12,561 bases of DNA from Cephalothrix simula. Its lineage: Eukaryota; Nemertea; Palaeonemertea; Archinemertea; Cephalotrichidae. The stretch's first letter is position 1. Every line of letters begins with the position of its first letter. The notes under the pieces are model-generated. The model had not been told where the DNA came from and ran no database searches. It saw only the letters and a program-made list of their open reading frames with translations. Positions 1 through 7,407 of the stretch are shown piece by piece. Position numbers and translations under genes: made by a program. The stretch is from assembly GCA_035591015.1 (NCBI GenBank), contig JAXIUW010183848.1:1-12561 (forward strand), in the 5' to 3' direction.

Positions 1-528
1 GATACCAACTATTTAATCAAATTAAAAGTTTTTACCGATGACTTTTATTTTCAAAATATTCTACCCTGCATATAAAGCGTTTTCAGGGTAATTCAAAACG
101 TTTGGAATTGGAGAACATGTTCCTCTTTTGACCGGTATTCAAGACATAAATTTGTCTTTATACAGAATGAATTTCTAGTTCAGATTACTGAAACTGCTTT
201 GACTATAAATTGTTATAACCATTTACGGTATATCATCAATGCAGCTATAATAGTCCAGGCCCTTGTGTATTTTTTTGGTTCTTATGGACATAGGGCCCTG
301 CACTGTAACTGTAAGGCTCAGATATACTAGAGTACTTTATTGATTAAAATTGGGTATTATAAAGAAGGTAACAATTGTTATAATATGGTAATGGTATAGT
401 ATAAGTGCCTGTTTTAAGGGCCACTGCAAACAGTTTTCCCCATTCTGTCAAATTGATAATTGTTTGTTCTTTTGTCAATCACCTTCGATGTTTTATTACT
501 AAACACGGGTGCCCAAGTTCCTCCACAC
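1..528. other. AT-rich non-coding stretch
   Basis: I see no long reading frame, RNA gene or clear repeat here. There is a TATAAA-like motif near base 70. Several donor-like GTAA motifs occur, for example an AAG|GTAACA-type site near 366. Neither is decisive. If the downstream retroelement's 5' LTR lies upstream of the LRR genes, part of its leader could be in this stretch, but no LTR end or tRNA-complementary primer site was recognised. Confidence 0.5.
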
Positions 529-531
529 TAA

Positions 532-654
532 ATCAAGAATTCTTATGAGAAAGATTTATCGGATGAGGGCATGATGGTCCGCAACTACGGCATCATTCTT
601 CGCTCAAGGTCAAATTTGTACAAAATTCCATCGTTTTCATTCGAGAAAAAATGA
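532..654 (+). pseudogene. possible N-terminal exon or remnant of LRR-like gene 1
   Basis: A short open frame runs between the stop at 529-531 and the TGA at 652-654. Its product resembles, weakly, the N-terminal domain of LRR-like gene 3. An LSDEG motif corresponds to ISDRG in gene 3, and RSRSNLYKIPSFSFEK corresponds to RSLRKYQDLVVEFTIDK. This lies just upstream of the frame at 698, which matches the next part of gene 3. It could therefore be an upstream exon or a frameshifted remnant. No good donor was found at its end, so the link is tentative. Confidence 0.22.
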
Positions 655-697
655 AACAAAACTTATGGGTCAAGATTAATCAGTACACCAATCCCAG

Positions 698-1002
698 GTG
701 GACTTCATACACTTAAAATGGATGTTGCAGACATTTGATTTGAGTGATTCAACTGATTTCGGGGCAATAAGCATGACACTGCAACAGTTAGGAAGGTGTC
801 AGCATATTATGATTCAAATTATCTTTGATCACTGGTTGTCAATTGTTGTTGATACCCTGCGTTTCAGTGGAATGCCTGACCTTCTTTTACGGGGTGATTG
901 TTCTATCGAAGTTCCGGTGCAGGAAATCATACATGTATGCCTCCGGGAAAGTATGTCGAATTCTTGGCGGCAGATCTCGTCATTCAGAAATAGAAAAATA
1001 AA
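698..1002 (+). CDS. LRR-like gene 1, 5' exon (paralog of genes 2 and 3)
   Basis: This frame is open from about 680. A possible 3' acceptor (CCCAG) ends at 697 and the first in-frame ATG is at 722. The product has no recognisable catalytic motif, but it aligns with the N-terminal third of gene 3: STDFGAISMTL here matches SDQIGAIAWLF there, followed by a similar spacing of hydrophobic positions up to the region equivalent to VPSLKIVQ. The exon is called to end at a donor-like AAA|GTAATT at 1002/1003, because the next exon continues the paralog alignment in matching phase. Without splicing the frame stops at 1004-1006. The function is unknown. The family looks like an irregular leucine-rich-repeat scaffold, probably for protein binding. 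It could also be a decayed copy. Confidence 0.5.
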
Positions 1003-1119
1003 GTAATTTATGCTATTCAGGCGGCTTCAAAAGATTTCTATTTCAACTAGTTGTGAAATAGGCATTAACCTTCCAGTGTCATCCAAAATGAAAGAACTTT
1101 AGTCTTGTTTGTTTTGCAG
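1003..1119 (+). other. predicted intron of LRR-like gene 1
   Basis: The 117-bp gap begins with GTAATT and ends with a strong pyrimidine-rich acceptor (TTGTTTGTTTTGCAG). Donor and acceptor both give phase 2, so the reading frame is kept across the junction. The exon boundaries join two pieces that correspond to adjacent parts of the uninterrupted paralogs, genes 2 and 3. The donor is not a perfect consensus, so RNA evidence would be decisive. Confidence 0.5.
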
Positions 1120-2089
1120 TAATATGTTCATTTACTCAGTGGAAGCCTTGGTTCGTTTATGGGTCCATCAACTAGTTATGGGTAAGCTGGATCAATGGGG
1201 AAGACCATCCCACCATGAAGAGCGTGAGCGTCAGAAAATCCTGAAAACTTATCAGAAGTACCGTAAATACGTTCTAGATCTGCCAACGCTACCTCGGATA
1301 CCTGGTTGTCAGGCATTAGCGCACGTTTGTTTCCCAAACGCCATCTTTGCGGCAAGGCCACTCAGAAGAGCTATGCGGTATTGTACAAGTGATCCACTCT
1401 TACTATCGCAACAAAATTTGTCTGAAGTAATGGAGTTGTATGTTACTGCTGCTGAGGGTTATCCTGAATTGGAAAATGTAGTTGCGGAGGACTTGATCCG
1501 CCTGGCGTTCAGCGACTCTTCACAAGGTAATTTTGTTAATCAGCCCCGTCCAGTTCACATTGAACACCCAGGGTCTTTCAACAACATCCTAGAATTTTGC
1601 ATACAAAATCGGCATGTTCAAGAATTGTACCTCGAAAATGTAGTCAATCTGAATATCCCGGTGATTTTGACAGTCCTACATCAGCTTTCAAACCTCATGA
1701 TAATCAACACTGATGTTACGATAAATTCTGAATGTAATGCAAGCCTTTATGATCCTACATTTCAATATGGTGTCAACATGGTCTCGTTTCAAATAAAATT
1801 TCGACGTCAATCGAAGCAACGGCTCAGCGTTTCTGCTTTTCAAGCGATTGATTCTATTCTTCTGAACGCCCAAAATTTGGTTTCCTTCCATCTCGATTAT
1901 TGTGGTGTTCACAATTTCATGAATTTGCAATCTAGCACAACCAAAACTTACTTTATTAGAAACTTTACGTCTGGACCTCGTGATGTTAGAGGCGAGGACG
2001 GTAGCATATCGTACTTAAGAGTATGGCGTGATAGCGATGGGCTCCGCCGTGAAAAGCGTAAAACATTTGATGTCAACGCTGGTTATTAG
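1120..2089 (+). CDS. LRR-like gene 1, 3' exon (divergent paralog of genes 2 and 3)
   Basis: The frame runs from the acceptor at 1119, with a first ATG at 1124, to the TAG at 2087-2089, giving about 322 residues. Its start (YSVEALVRLWV) matches KVGDAILRWC of gene 3. Its second half matches the C-terminal LRR region of both paralogs: QELYLENVVNLNIPVILTVL aligns with the LTQITINSTSGLHLAALLTI segment of gene 3, and QNLVSFHLDY with PSLKTAVLFNF. Recurring L-x-x-L/F-x-I/L-x units suggest leucine-rich repeats. The middle, about residues 15-140 of the exon, is longer than in the paralogs and highly charged. There is no signal peptide or membrane segment. The biochemical role is unknown; a repeat scaffold is inferred. 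Confidence 0.6.
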
Positions 2090-2210
2090 CTTCTCCTCGT
2101 ATAAGTCCACGTGTATGTACAAATGAGCTGTCTGATTTGATGAATATTCTATTAATCATGTTCGATACTTGCAGAGATTTTCTTCTGTTGAGACAGTTAC
2201 CAGCGGCTGT

Positions 2211-2229
2211 TTTTCTTCTGTGTTTTCAG
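2211..2229 (+). other. 3' splice acceptor before LRR-like gene 2
   Basis: A long pyrimidine-rich tract (CTGTTTTTCTTCTGTGTTTTCAG) ends at 2229, six bases before the ATG at 2236. The in-frame sequence just upstream reads as a hydrophobic peptide starting at the ATG at 2140. This is better explained as the intron's pyrimidine tract than as a signal peptide, because gene 3 has a start at the equivalent position, also just after an acceptor. The matching 5' exon or leader is not identified. Confidence 0.5.
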
Positions 2230-2235
2230 ATAATC

Positions 2236-3972
2236 ATGCCTACTATTCGAGTTAAATGGTCATCTTTTCCTAGCCTACAATCGTTGGCATGTATTCAGAC
2301 GGTAACAGATATGATTTACAGTGATCAACTTGATGGCCCTGGATGGGACAATCTCAACAGGCCTGGTGCACCCTCCAACCTAAGAAGGTTACATCGGCTG
2401 CTGAATGAAAAACATATTTTACACGGAAAAATTAGTCAGATAAAGGTAGAAGACATCACCACCACGGACCGATTGGCACTGGTGGCGTGGTTGTTTCAGG
2501 ATGTTGGTTCCTTGGAGCTACTTTGTCGGGATTTTTACGGGGACGTCGACCTGGCGGCAGCCTTGTTGCAGTTAAGAGGCATACCATTTTTCCCGGGATT
2601 GCGTCACCTCGACATTTCGGAGCATTGGATGTCCTGGTCAGTTACAGCAATTCTATCTTGGCTGCATCACGTCCCGGGGCTGGAAACTATTCAGGCGGCC
2701 GAGGATACAAGGGTGGGGGATGCAATCCTCCTCTGGCTTGAAGAATCCAAATTTACAAATAAGTGCCTGAATTTAAGGGAGTTAACCCTTCATTACTGGA
2801 CAACAGGATCACTTAAAGTGCTGCCTCGCCACCTGGTCACGCTTCAGGTACTTACCGTTCATAGAGTGACTCATATTTTTCGGCCTTTTCCCAATCTAAA
2901 AGAGTTGCGGGTGTTGAAAAGTGGTACTCCAATGTCGCTCTCCTTTACCAGGCCATTGTCATTTGTGTGTGAAATAGCCCAATACGGCGCCTTAAACACA
3001 TTGATTTTGGACGCCGTGGATGACCTTCAAATCTTGTTTTTGCTTTCTTCTCTGCCGCAGTTGCGTACTCTTAGGGCGGCCCTAAAAAATTACGCTCCTA
3101 GCTTTGCATTATCCAGAAATGTCATTACAGACCACCCACTGGAGGAATTGTGTATTTCATCGGATCAGTTTGTGGATCTCCAGCAGGACCATTTAGCACG
3201 TGATGACATCATCGATGTTTGGCCCAAGTTGAGTAAAATTAGGAGAGTCCTCTTCGTTTATTTCGAAATGCCATATCAAGTGATGTTGTCGCGTGACCAT
3301 CAACCACCTGTCTTGGAGGCGTTCATCATGGCAATTGCGCCTGGGGTGGACGATTATCTCCATGAGGGGTTCACGTTAAGCTTTCCAAAGAGAGATAATA
3401 GGGTGGAGTCATCAGCCACGAAGGAACTCTGGGTGTCGGCGTACACGCCAGCTACAAGTTATAGATGGCAACGACGATTCTCTGATGAGGATTCCACATG
3501 TTCATACCCAGTAGTGGAGGATGGAACTCAGGATTGGGATTCTGAAATGGGTGATGACCCTTCGGCGCCAGTTCAAGGTTATACTTCACCAGTGCCAAGT
3601 AACTCAAACTCACAACTCTCATTACCCTGGTCTTCCATTGACGTGTCATCAACTGCTAGCACGACGTCCTTAGATTCTACCGAAATGGTCAGGTCCTTCA
3701 TGGAAAATCATTATGCAAGACTGGGAATCACTCAATTTGACGTCTACTGCCCAGCCACATTCCGGCTGTTGGATGTTGATGAAAACATCCTGCAGGACTT
3801 CGACCCAACAGTGTATGAACTGGATCCATTACATGACTTTGTTGTATGGAATGATTGGAATGGGGCGACAAGCTTGTCCCGTTCGGGACATTACTTTTAC
3901 CATGACCAATGTTGTTTCAAGCCGTTCCTCTTGAGGCCACTGTTGAGGCATGACCTGCCTCATTTTAACTAA
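2236..3972 (+). CDS. LRR-like protein, tandem paralog 2
   Basis: The ATG at 2236 gives 578 residues and aligns with the start of gene 3. An in-frame ATG at 2140 would add a hydrophobic stretch that looks like an intron's pyrimidine tract. About ten irregular leucine-rich units are visible, for example LRHLDIS, LRELTLHYW, LQVLTVHRV, LKELRVL, LNTLILDAV, LRTLRAAL and LEELCIS. They are spaced 25-45 residues apart, as in F-box/LRR-type proteins, though no clear F-box is seen. TTTDRLALVAWLF matches STSDQIGAIAWLF of gene 3, and DTRVGDAILLWLEE matches DSKVGDAILRWCNE. The C-terminal ~170 residues contain a Ser/Asp/Pro-rich, probably disordered segment absent from gene 3. There is no signal peptide and no catalytic motif. 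It probably acts inside the cell as a binding scaffold; this is an inference. Confidence 0.7.
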   Translation: MPTIRVKWSSFPSLQSLACIQTVTDMIYSDQLDGPGWDNLNRPGAPSNLRRLHRLLNEKHILHGKISQIKVEDITTTDRLALVAWLFQDVGSLELLCRDFYGDVDLAAALLQLRGIPFFPGLRHLDISEHWMSWSVTAILSWLHHVPGLETIQAAEDTRVGDAILLWLEESKFTNKCLNLRELTLHYWTTGSLKVLPRHLVTLQVLTVHRVTHIFRPFPNLKELRVLKSGTPMSLSFTRPLSFVCEIAQYGALNTLILDAVDDLQILFLLSSLPQLRTLRAALKNYAPSFALSRNVITDHPLEELCISSDQFVDLQQDHLARDDIIDVWPKLSKIRRVLFVYFEMPYQVMLSRDHQPPVLEAFIMAIAPGVDDYLHEGFTLSFPKRDNRVESSATKELWVSAYTPATSYRWQRRFSDEDSTCSYPVVEDGTQDWDSEMGDDPSAPVQGYTSPVPSNSNSQLSLPWSSIDVSSTASTTSLDSTEMVRSFMENHYARLGITQFDVYCPATFRLLDVDENILQDFDPTVYELDPLHDFVVWNDWNGATSLSRSGHYFYHDQCCFKPFLLRPLLRHDLPHFN

Positions 3973-4115
3973 TGTTCTCCCGAGCTTTATATTGTTCATA
4001 TTTTCAGTGTCTGGGTGATGTGGAAAAAAAAAGACTAACTCTATGCGTTATATCATTTTGATGATATTATAAAATCATTTTATTTCCTTTCGATGTTTCC
4101 AGGACCCTCACAAGG
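3973..4115 (+). other. spacer/intron with 3' splice acceptors between LRR-like genes 2 and 3
   Basis: The 143-bp AT-rich spacer contains two pyrimidine-AG acceptor-like sites. One is ATATTTTCAG near 4008. The stronger is ATTTCCTTTCGATGTTTCCAG, ending at 4102, which is 13 bases before the ATG of gene 3. No AATAAA polyadenylation signal is present after gene 2. This fits an arrangement in which gene 3 is reached by splicing from an upstream leader rather than from its own promoter. Confidence 0.45.
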
Positions 4116-5456
4116 ATGTTTCAAGTTGCATATGAAGAAAATACTTTGCCTGAGCTGGAGGCTAATGCGTTAATGGTAGCATTAGTACAAAGGGTAATCA
4201 CAGGGAAAATTACTGGAAGAGGATTCCAGATAAGTGATAGGGGTGTTGAGAGACTTTTGATGCGCTCACTGCGAAAATATCAGGACTTGGTTGTGGAGTT
4301 CACCATCGACAAGATCAGTACAAGCGACCAGATAGGAGCTATCGCTTGGCTGTTTCCTAATTTACAACACCTCTGCATAATTGGTAACACATTTCGTGGT
4401 TCCATCAATAGAGCTGATCGGGAAGTGAGAAGCACGGGATTGCGATTTTTTCCCAAGCTGGCATCTGTAAACCTCAAAAATCACTGTGAAATGGCGCGGA
4501 ATGGTTCCATTATAAAAGGATGGGTAAGTACTGTCCCATCTCTGAAAATAGTACAGGCAGCTACAGATTCAAAGGTTGGAGATGCAATTTTAAGGTGGTG
4601 TAATGAAGATGTAAGTCCAGGGAATTCCTCGAATTTGGAATCACTCACTGTTGATCACCGAACTCCAGCAGAAGCCACCTTTATAGTACCATTCGTCATG
4701 AAAAAACTCAGAACCCTGACAGTTGGAACGACACACCTATATTTCTGGTGTCCCTTTGAACGGTTGGCCACGCTAACAGTAGACCCAGTTAGCCCAATCC
4801 ATTCGGGAGATTTCATGCAATTTGTGTCCAATTTGACACCAACCCCAAGCACATTAACACAGATAACCATAAATTCTACATCTGGCTTACACCTGGCGGC
4901 GCTGCTAACTATTTGTCCTTCCCTGACAAGCCTCAAGGTTGGATTGACGGGTGATTTTGACAGTTTGTTGATAAATGCATCAACTCCATGGAATCATCCA
5001 TTAGAGGAGCTGTATGTAATGTCAGAAGAGTATATCCCGCAGGAGGACTTTCACACAGCCCGTGACGAGATTTTTACGATAATTCCACAATTACCCTCAC
5101 TTAAGACGGCAGTGTTGTTCAATTTTGATTTGTCATTTCGCACTCTTTTAAAACCATCAATTCGACCAGCTTCACTTACATACCTTGCCACCGGGAGTAA
5201 TGATCCACGCTCAGAAGATAATCGGTTATTCATGCAGGTGACAAGAAAAGACGAAAACGGTGGCGGCGTGCTACACGCGGAGGTGGAAGAGGATAGCACA
5301 CACAATATTGATCAACACTACAGTGGGGACCCTCGCTACGACCCACTTTACCCGTTTGGAGAGGCAACATCACACTATTTATTTGTGCCACCAGGTTTCA
5401 AGTTGGAGACCATGCACTGCGCTGGTGTTTTTGATTTTGATACATGGAGTCCATAA
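4116..5456 (+). CDS. LRR-like protein, tandem paralog 3
   Basis: This is an uninterrupted 446-residue protein starting at an ATG just after a splice acceptor. About ten leucine-rich-like units can be read in order: LQHLCIIG, LASVNLKN, LKIVQAAT, LESLTVDH, LRTLTVGT, LATLTVDP, LTQITINS, LTSLKVGL, LEELYVMS and LKTAVLFN. It is the most regular member of the three-gene family here and lacks the Ser/Asp-rich insert of gene 2. The ends of genes 2 and 3 also correspond: PPGFKLETM here, PATFRLLDV in gene 2. There is no signal peptide, membrane span, kinase or nuclease motif. The function is not known; a protein-binding scaffold is inferred. It ends only 186 bases before the retroelement gag start on the same strand. 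Confidence 0.72.
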   Translation: MFQVAYEENTLPELEANALMVALVQRVITGKITGRGFQISDRGVERLLMRSLRKYQDLVVEFTIDKISTSDQIGAIAWLFPNLQHLCIIGNTFRGSINRADREVRSTGLRFFPKLASVNLKNHCEMARNGSIIKGWVSTVPSLKIVQAATDSKVGDAILRWCNEDVSPGNSSNLESLTVDHRTPAEATFIVPFVMKKLRTLTVGTTHLYFWCPFERLATLTVDPVSPIHSGDFMQFVSNLTPTPSTLTQITINSTSGLHLAALLTICPSLTSLKVGLTGDFDSLLINASTPWNHPLEELYVMSEEYIPQEDFHTARDEIFTIIPQLPSLKTAVLFNFDLSFRTLLKPSIRPASLTYLATGSNDPRSEDNRLFMQVTRKDENGGGVLHAEVEEDSTHNIDQHYSGDPRYDPLYPFGEATSHYLFVPPGFKLETMHCAGVFDFDTWSP

Positions 5457-5642
5457 TGGTATTGACTAAAACGTATATTACCCTACAAGTAAATCCCTAA
5501 AAACAGTGTATTATATAAATTGGTATTATCTTGGGCACCCAGTTGTCGATAATTAATATTATTGAGGAGAATATGGTACTTGATTTAGTCCCTTTACTCT
5601 TTCAGATTTCATCTATTACCAGTTAGCAAATTGTAAGAGTGC
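5457..5642 (+). promoter_or_regulatory. short leader between LRR-like gene 3 and gag
   Basis: The spacer is AT-rich. It contains a TATATAAA box-like motif at 5512-5519 and a pyrimidine-rich 3' splice acceptor (CCCTTTACTCTTTCAG) ending at 5605, 37 bases before the gag ATG. No LTR ending in CA followed by a convincing tRNA primer-binding site was recognised, and the spacer is too short for a typical Ty3/Gypsy LTR plus leader. It could be a minimal leader, an intron end, or the edge of a truncated insertion. Confidence 0.4.
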
Positions 5643-7370
5643 ATGTCGGATGTAGAGGCGTTCGCCTTCGACCGTGGTTTACCATCACCCATCCATCAGA
5701 CCAGCTTGGATACCCGAAAAGTTCATTTTACTGAATCAGAACTTGATGTTGACCCTGAAGTTCAAAGGATTTTAGATAGATACTCACCCTCAGATTCACA
5801 CTCTTTGGATCTTTACACACCCCTTGAATCAACTCCTGACCGAACTCTTACTTTTGGAGTGGATGACACCTTAAAATCAAAAGATATAAATTTTGAAGAT
5901 TCAGCTAATTATCTCATCGATCAAGAGAAGACTAATCGCCCTTTGTCACCACCTTGGAACAAATCCCCGTCCTGGGACCCTTCATATGATGATCTGTCAA
6001 CTCCTGTAAACCCATATCAAGACTTACAGTATTTTATTGACGAGGTAAACCGTGCAAAACGTACAGTTTTCTCTCCTTGGACAGTTACGCAACCATCAAA
6101 AATACCGACTTCCTCGGGTCAGAACATTGAAAGCGGAGATAACTCCAACGATTTGGGACTTTCATCTCAGGCCCACATCATGAATTCAGGAGAAGAAGAT
6201 TATGAGTCTGCAAATTCCGGACCCCAAGATCGGAGTTTGCAGACCTTGATTCGGGCGTACCATTCAAATGGCCTGAAGCCAGACAAGTTCAAGGGTCCTT
6301 CAAAATCTCGGCCATACCGCACTTTCATGCGAGAATATGAAGCATACTCATTGGCCTGTGGATATTCAGAGGCCGACAAGTTACGAAATTTCAGCCTATT
6401 TCTCACAGGTACCCCACTGTCATTCTTTTGGAATACTCCAGTAGAAGAAAGGGATACATTCCAGAAACTTAAGGATACATTCAATGAAAAATATGATAAT
6501 AAGGATGACAGGTTCATATTAGAACAAGACTTACAGGAAAGACGCCAAGCTAAAGACGAAACAGTGGAAAAATTTATTGAAGATGTAATGCAAATGTGTT
6601 CCAGATTGAATAAAAAACCTGAGGAACATCTGTCAATTCTGGTACGAGGTCTGAAACCCGACATCAAGCAGTATGTCTTGTTAAAGAGACCTAGAACAGT
6701 TCAGGAATGTGAGTCCGAAGCCAGGCTGGCGGAACGGATTATTGCAATGAAGAAAGAAGATTCATCGGATGCGCTGGTGGCTTCAGTTATTGTGGAGAAT
6801 ATTGATCGAAAAATGGATGATTTGGCGGATAGAGTATCAAGATTAACGACGAAAACTGAAGACAATGCAGCAATTGCAGCTCTCTCGACTCAACCTAGAC
6901 CTCATGATGACCAACCCAATTCACAGCGCCCACGGTGCCAACTCTGCGATCGCCCTGGTCATTATGCCCCACAGTGTCGTCAAGCATCTAGACCAAGTAG
7001 ACCTAGTAAGCCATGTTACAATTGCGGGCTGCCTGGTCATATTGCAGCTGTTTGTTGGAGACGCCAGCCACCCCAATTACAGCAGTTTGGTCAGCAAAAT
7101 CGATATTCAAACATCCCAAGAACTGGGTACCAACCAGGAACAAGGGGACCGCTGACCCAGGCGGTCAGAACTCGATACTCAAGGCCTGTAAACAGGAACT
7201 GGCGCGATCATATTGAAAGTCAACGCAATAGAAGTCCTGAAGCACCTTCAAGATATGAAGTATGGCGAAACAGGCGTGCACATTCCGGTGACAGAGATAA
7301 TTTTAGTGCATATCAAGATAGAGGTTCTAAGCGTGTTAGGTTTTCGGGAAACGAAGCGGCAATTCATTAG
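5643..7370 (+). CDS. gag: Gag: capsid/nucleocapsid polyprotein of the retroelement
   Basis: The product has 575 residues. The first ~205 are rich in Ser, Pro and Asp and look disordered, with no clear matrix domain. Residues ~211-370 match the retrotransposon Gag capsid pattern, beginning LKPDKFKG and containing FLTGTPLSFFW, then TFNEKYDNKDDRFILEQDL, and ending near EARLAERI. Residues ~386-410 could form a short coiled coil. Two CCHC zinc knuckles of the form CX2CX4HX4C follow, at residues 432-445 (CQLCDRPGHYAPQC) and 458-471 (CYNCGLPGHIAAVC). A basic Arg-rich tail runs to the end. The role is particle assembly and genomic RNA binding. The TAG at 7368-7370 sits two bases before the pol ATG. 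The pol frame is open from 7217, giving a 154-base overlap for frameshifting. Confidence 0.93.
   Translation: MSDVEAFAFDRGLPSPIHQTSLDTRKVHFTESELDVDPEVQRILDRYSPSDSHSLDLYTPLESTPDRTLTFGVDDTLKSKDINFEDSANYLIDQEKTNRPLSPPWNKSPSWDPSYDDLSTPVNPYQDLQYFIDEVNRAKRTVFSPWTVTQPSKIPTSSGQNIESGDNSNDLGLSSQAHIMNSGEEDYESANSGPQDRSLQTLIRAYHSNGLKPDKFKGPSKSRPYRTFMREYEAYSLACGYSEADKLRNFSLFLTGTPLSFFWNTPVEERDTFQKLKDTFNEKYDNKDDRFILEQDLQERRQAKDETVEKFIEDVMQMCSRLNKKPEEHLSILVRGLKPDIKQYVLLKRPRTVQECESEARLAERIIAMKKEDSSDALVASVIVENIDRKMDDLADRVSRLTTKTEDNAAIAALSTQPRPHDDQPNSQRPRCQLCDRPGHYAPQCRQASRPSRPSKPCYNCGLPGHIAAVCWRRQPPQLQQFGQQNRYSNIPRTGYQPGTRGPLTQAVRTRYSRPVNRNWRDHIESQRNRSPEAPSRYEVWRNRRAHSGDRDNFSAYQDRGSKRVRFSGNEAAIH
7346..7352 (+). 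promoter_or_regulatory. -1 ribosomal frameshift slippery site (GGGAAAC)
   Basis: The heptamer lies in the gag reading frame as G GGA AAC, exactly the X XXY YYZ phase needed for simultaneous tandem slippage. GGGAAAC is a known slippery sequence of several viruses. A slip at this point enters the frame that continues without a stop through the pol ATG at 7373. It lies six codons before the gag stop. Confidence 0.8.
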
Positions 7371-7407
7371 ACATGCCCGATGATGAATTGCTGCCATTTG
7401 GTGGGCA
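7356..7407 (+). promoter_or_regulatory. frameshift-stimulating stem-loop / candidate H-type pseudoknot
   Basis: Bases 7356-7369 pair with 7381-7394, giving 14 pairs of which two are G-U. The core 7359-7367 with 7383-7391 is a perfect nine-pair helix. The loop bases 7374-7378 (TGCCC) are complementary to 7403-7407 (GGGCA), so a second helix can form a pseudoknot. The spacer from the slippery site is three bases to the full stem, or six to the perfect core. The final loop (7395-7401) is short for a 14-pair stem, so some outer pairs may open. A simple hairpin is the alternative. Confidence 0.65.

Noticed and set aside
2140-2235. Hydrophobic N-terminal extension of LRR-like gene 2 read as a signal peptide
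   Set aside because: The stretch coincides with pyrimidine-rich tracts ending in AG, and gene 3 has no equivalent, so intron sequence is the better explanation.
507-5540. 11-base inverted match between 507-517 and 5530-5540
   Set aside because: Matches of this length are expected by chance many times in a 12.5-kb window, and flanking similarity is poor.
5532-5550. Candidate primer-binding site starting TGGGCACCCAG
   Set aside because: It begins with TGG as a PBS should, but does not match the 3' end of any tRNA that I can recall, and no LTR end in CA precedes it. A search against tRNA 3' ends would be needed.
6200-6667. 155-codon open frame on the minus strand
   Set aside because: It lies antisense inside the gag capsid region, has no recognisable domain, and is explained as a shadow of gag codon usage.
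6865-7216. Short plus-strand frames overlapping the gag zinc knuckles
   Set aside because: They are alternative-frame readings of the CCHC region. The one in the pol frame stops at 7214-7216, which only defines the upstream limit of the gag-pol overlap.
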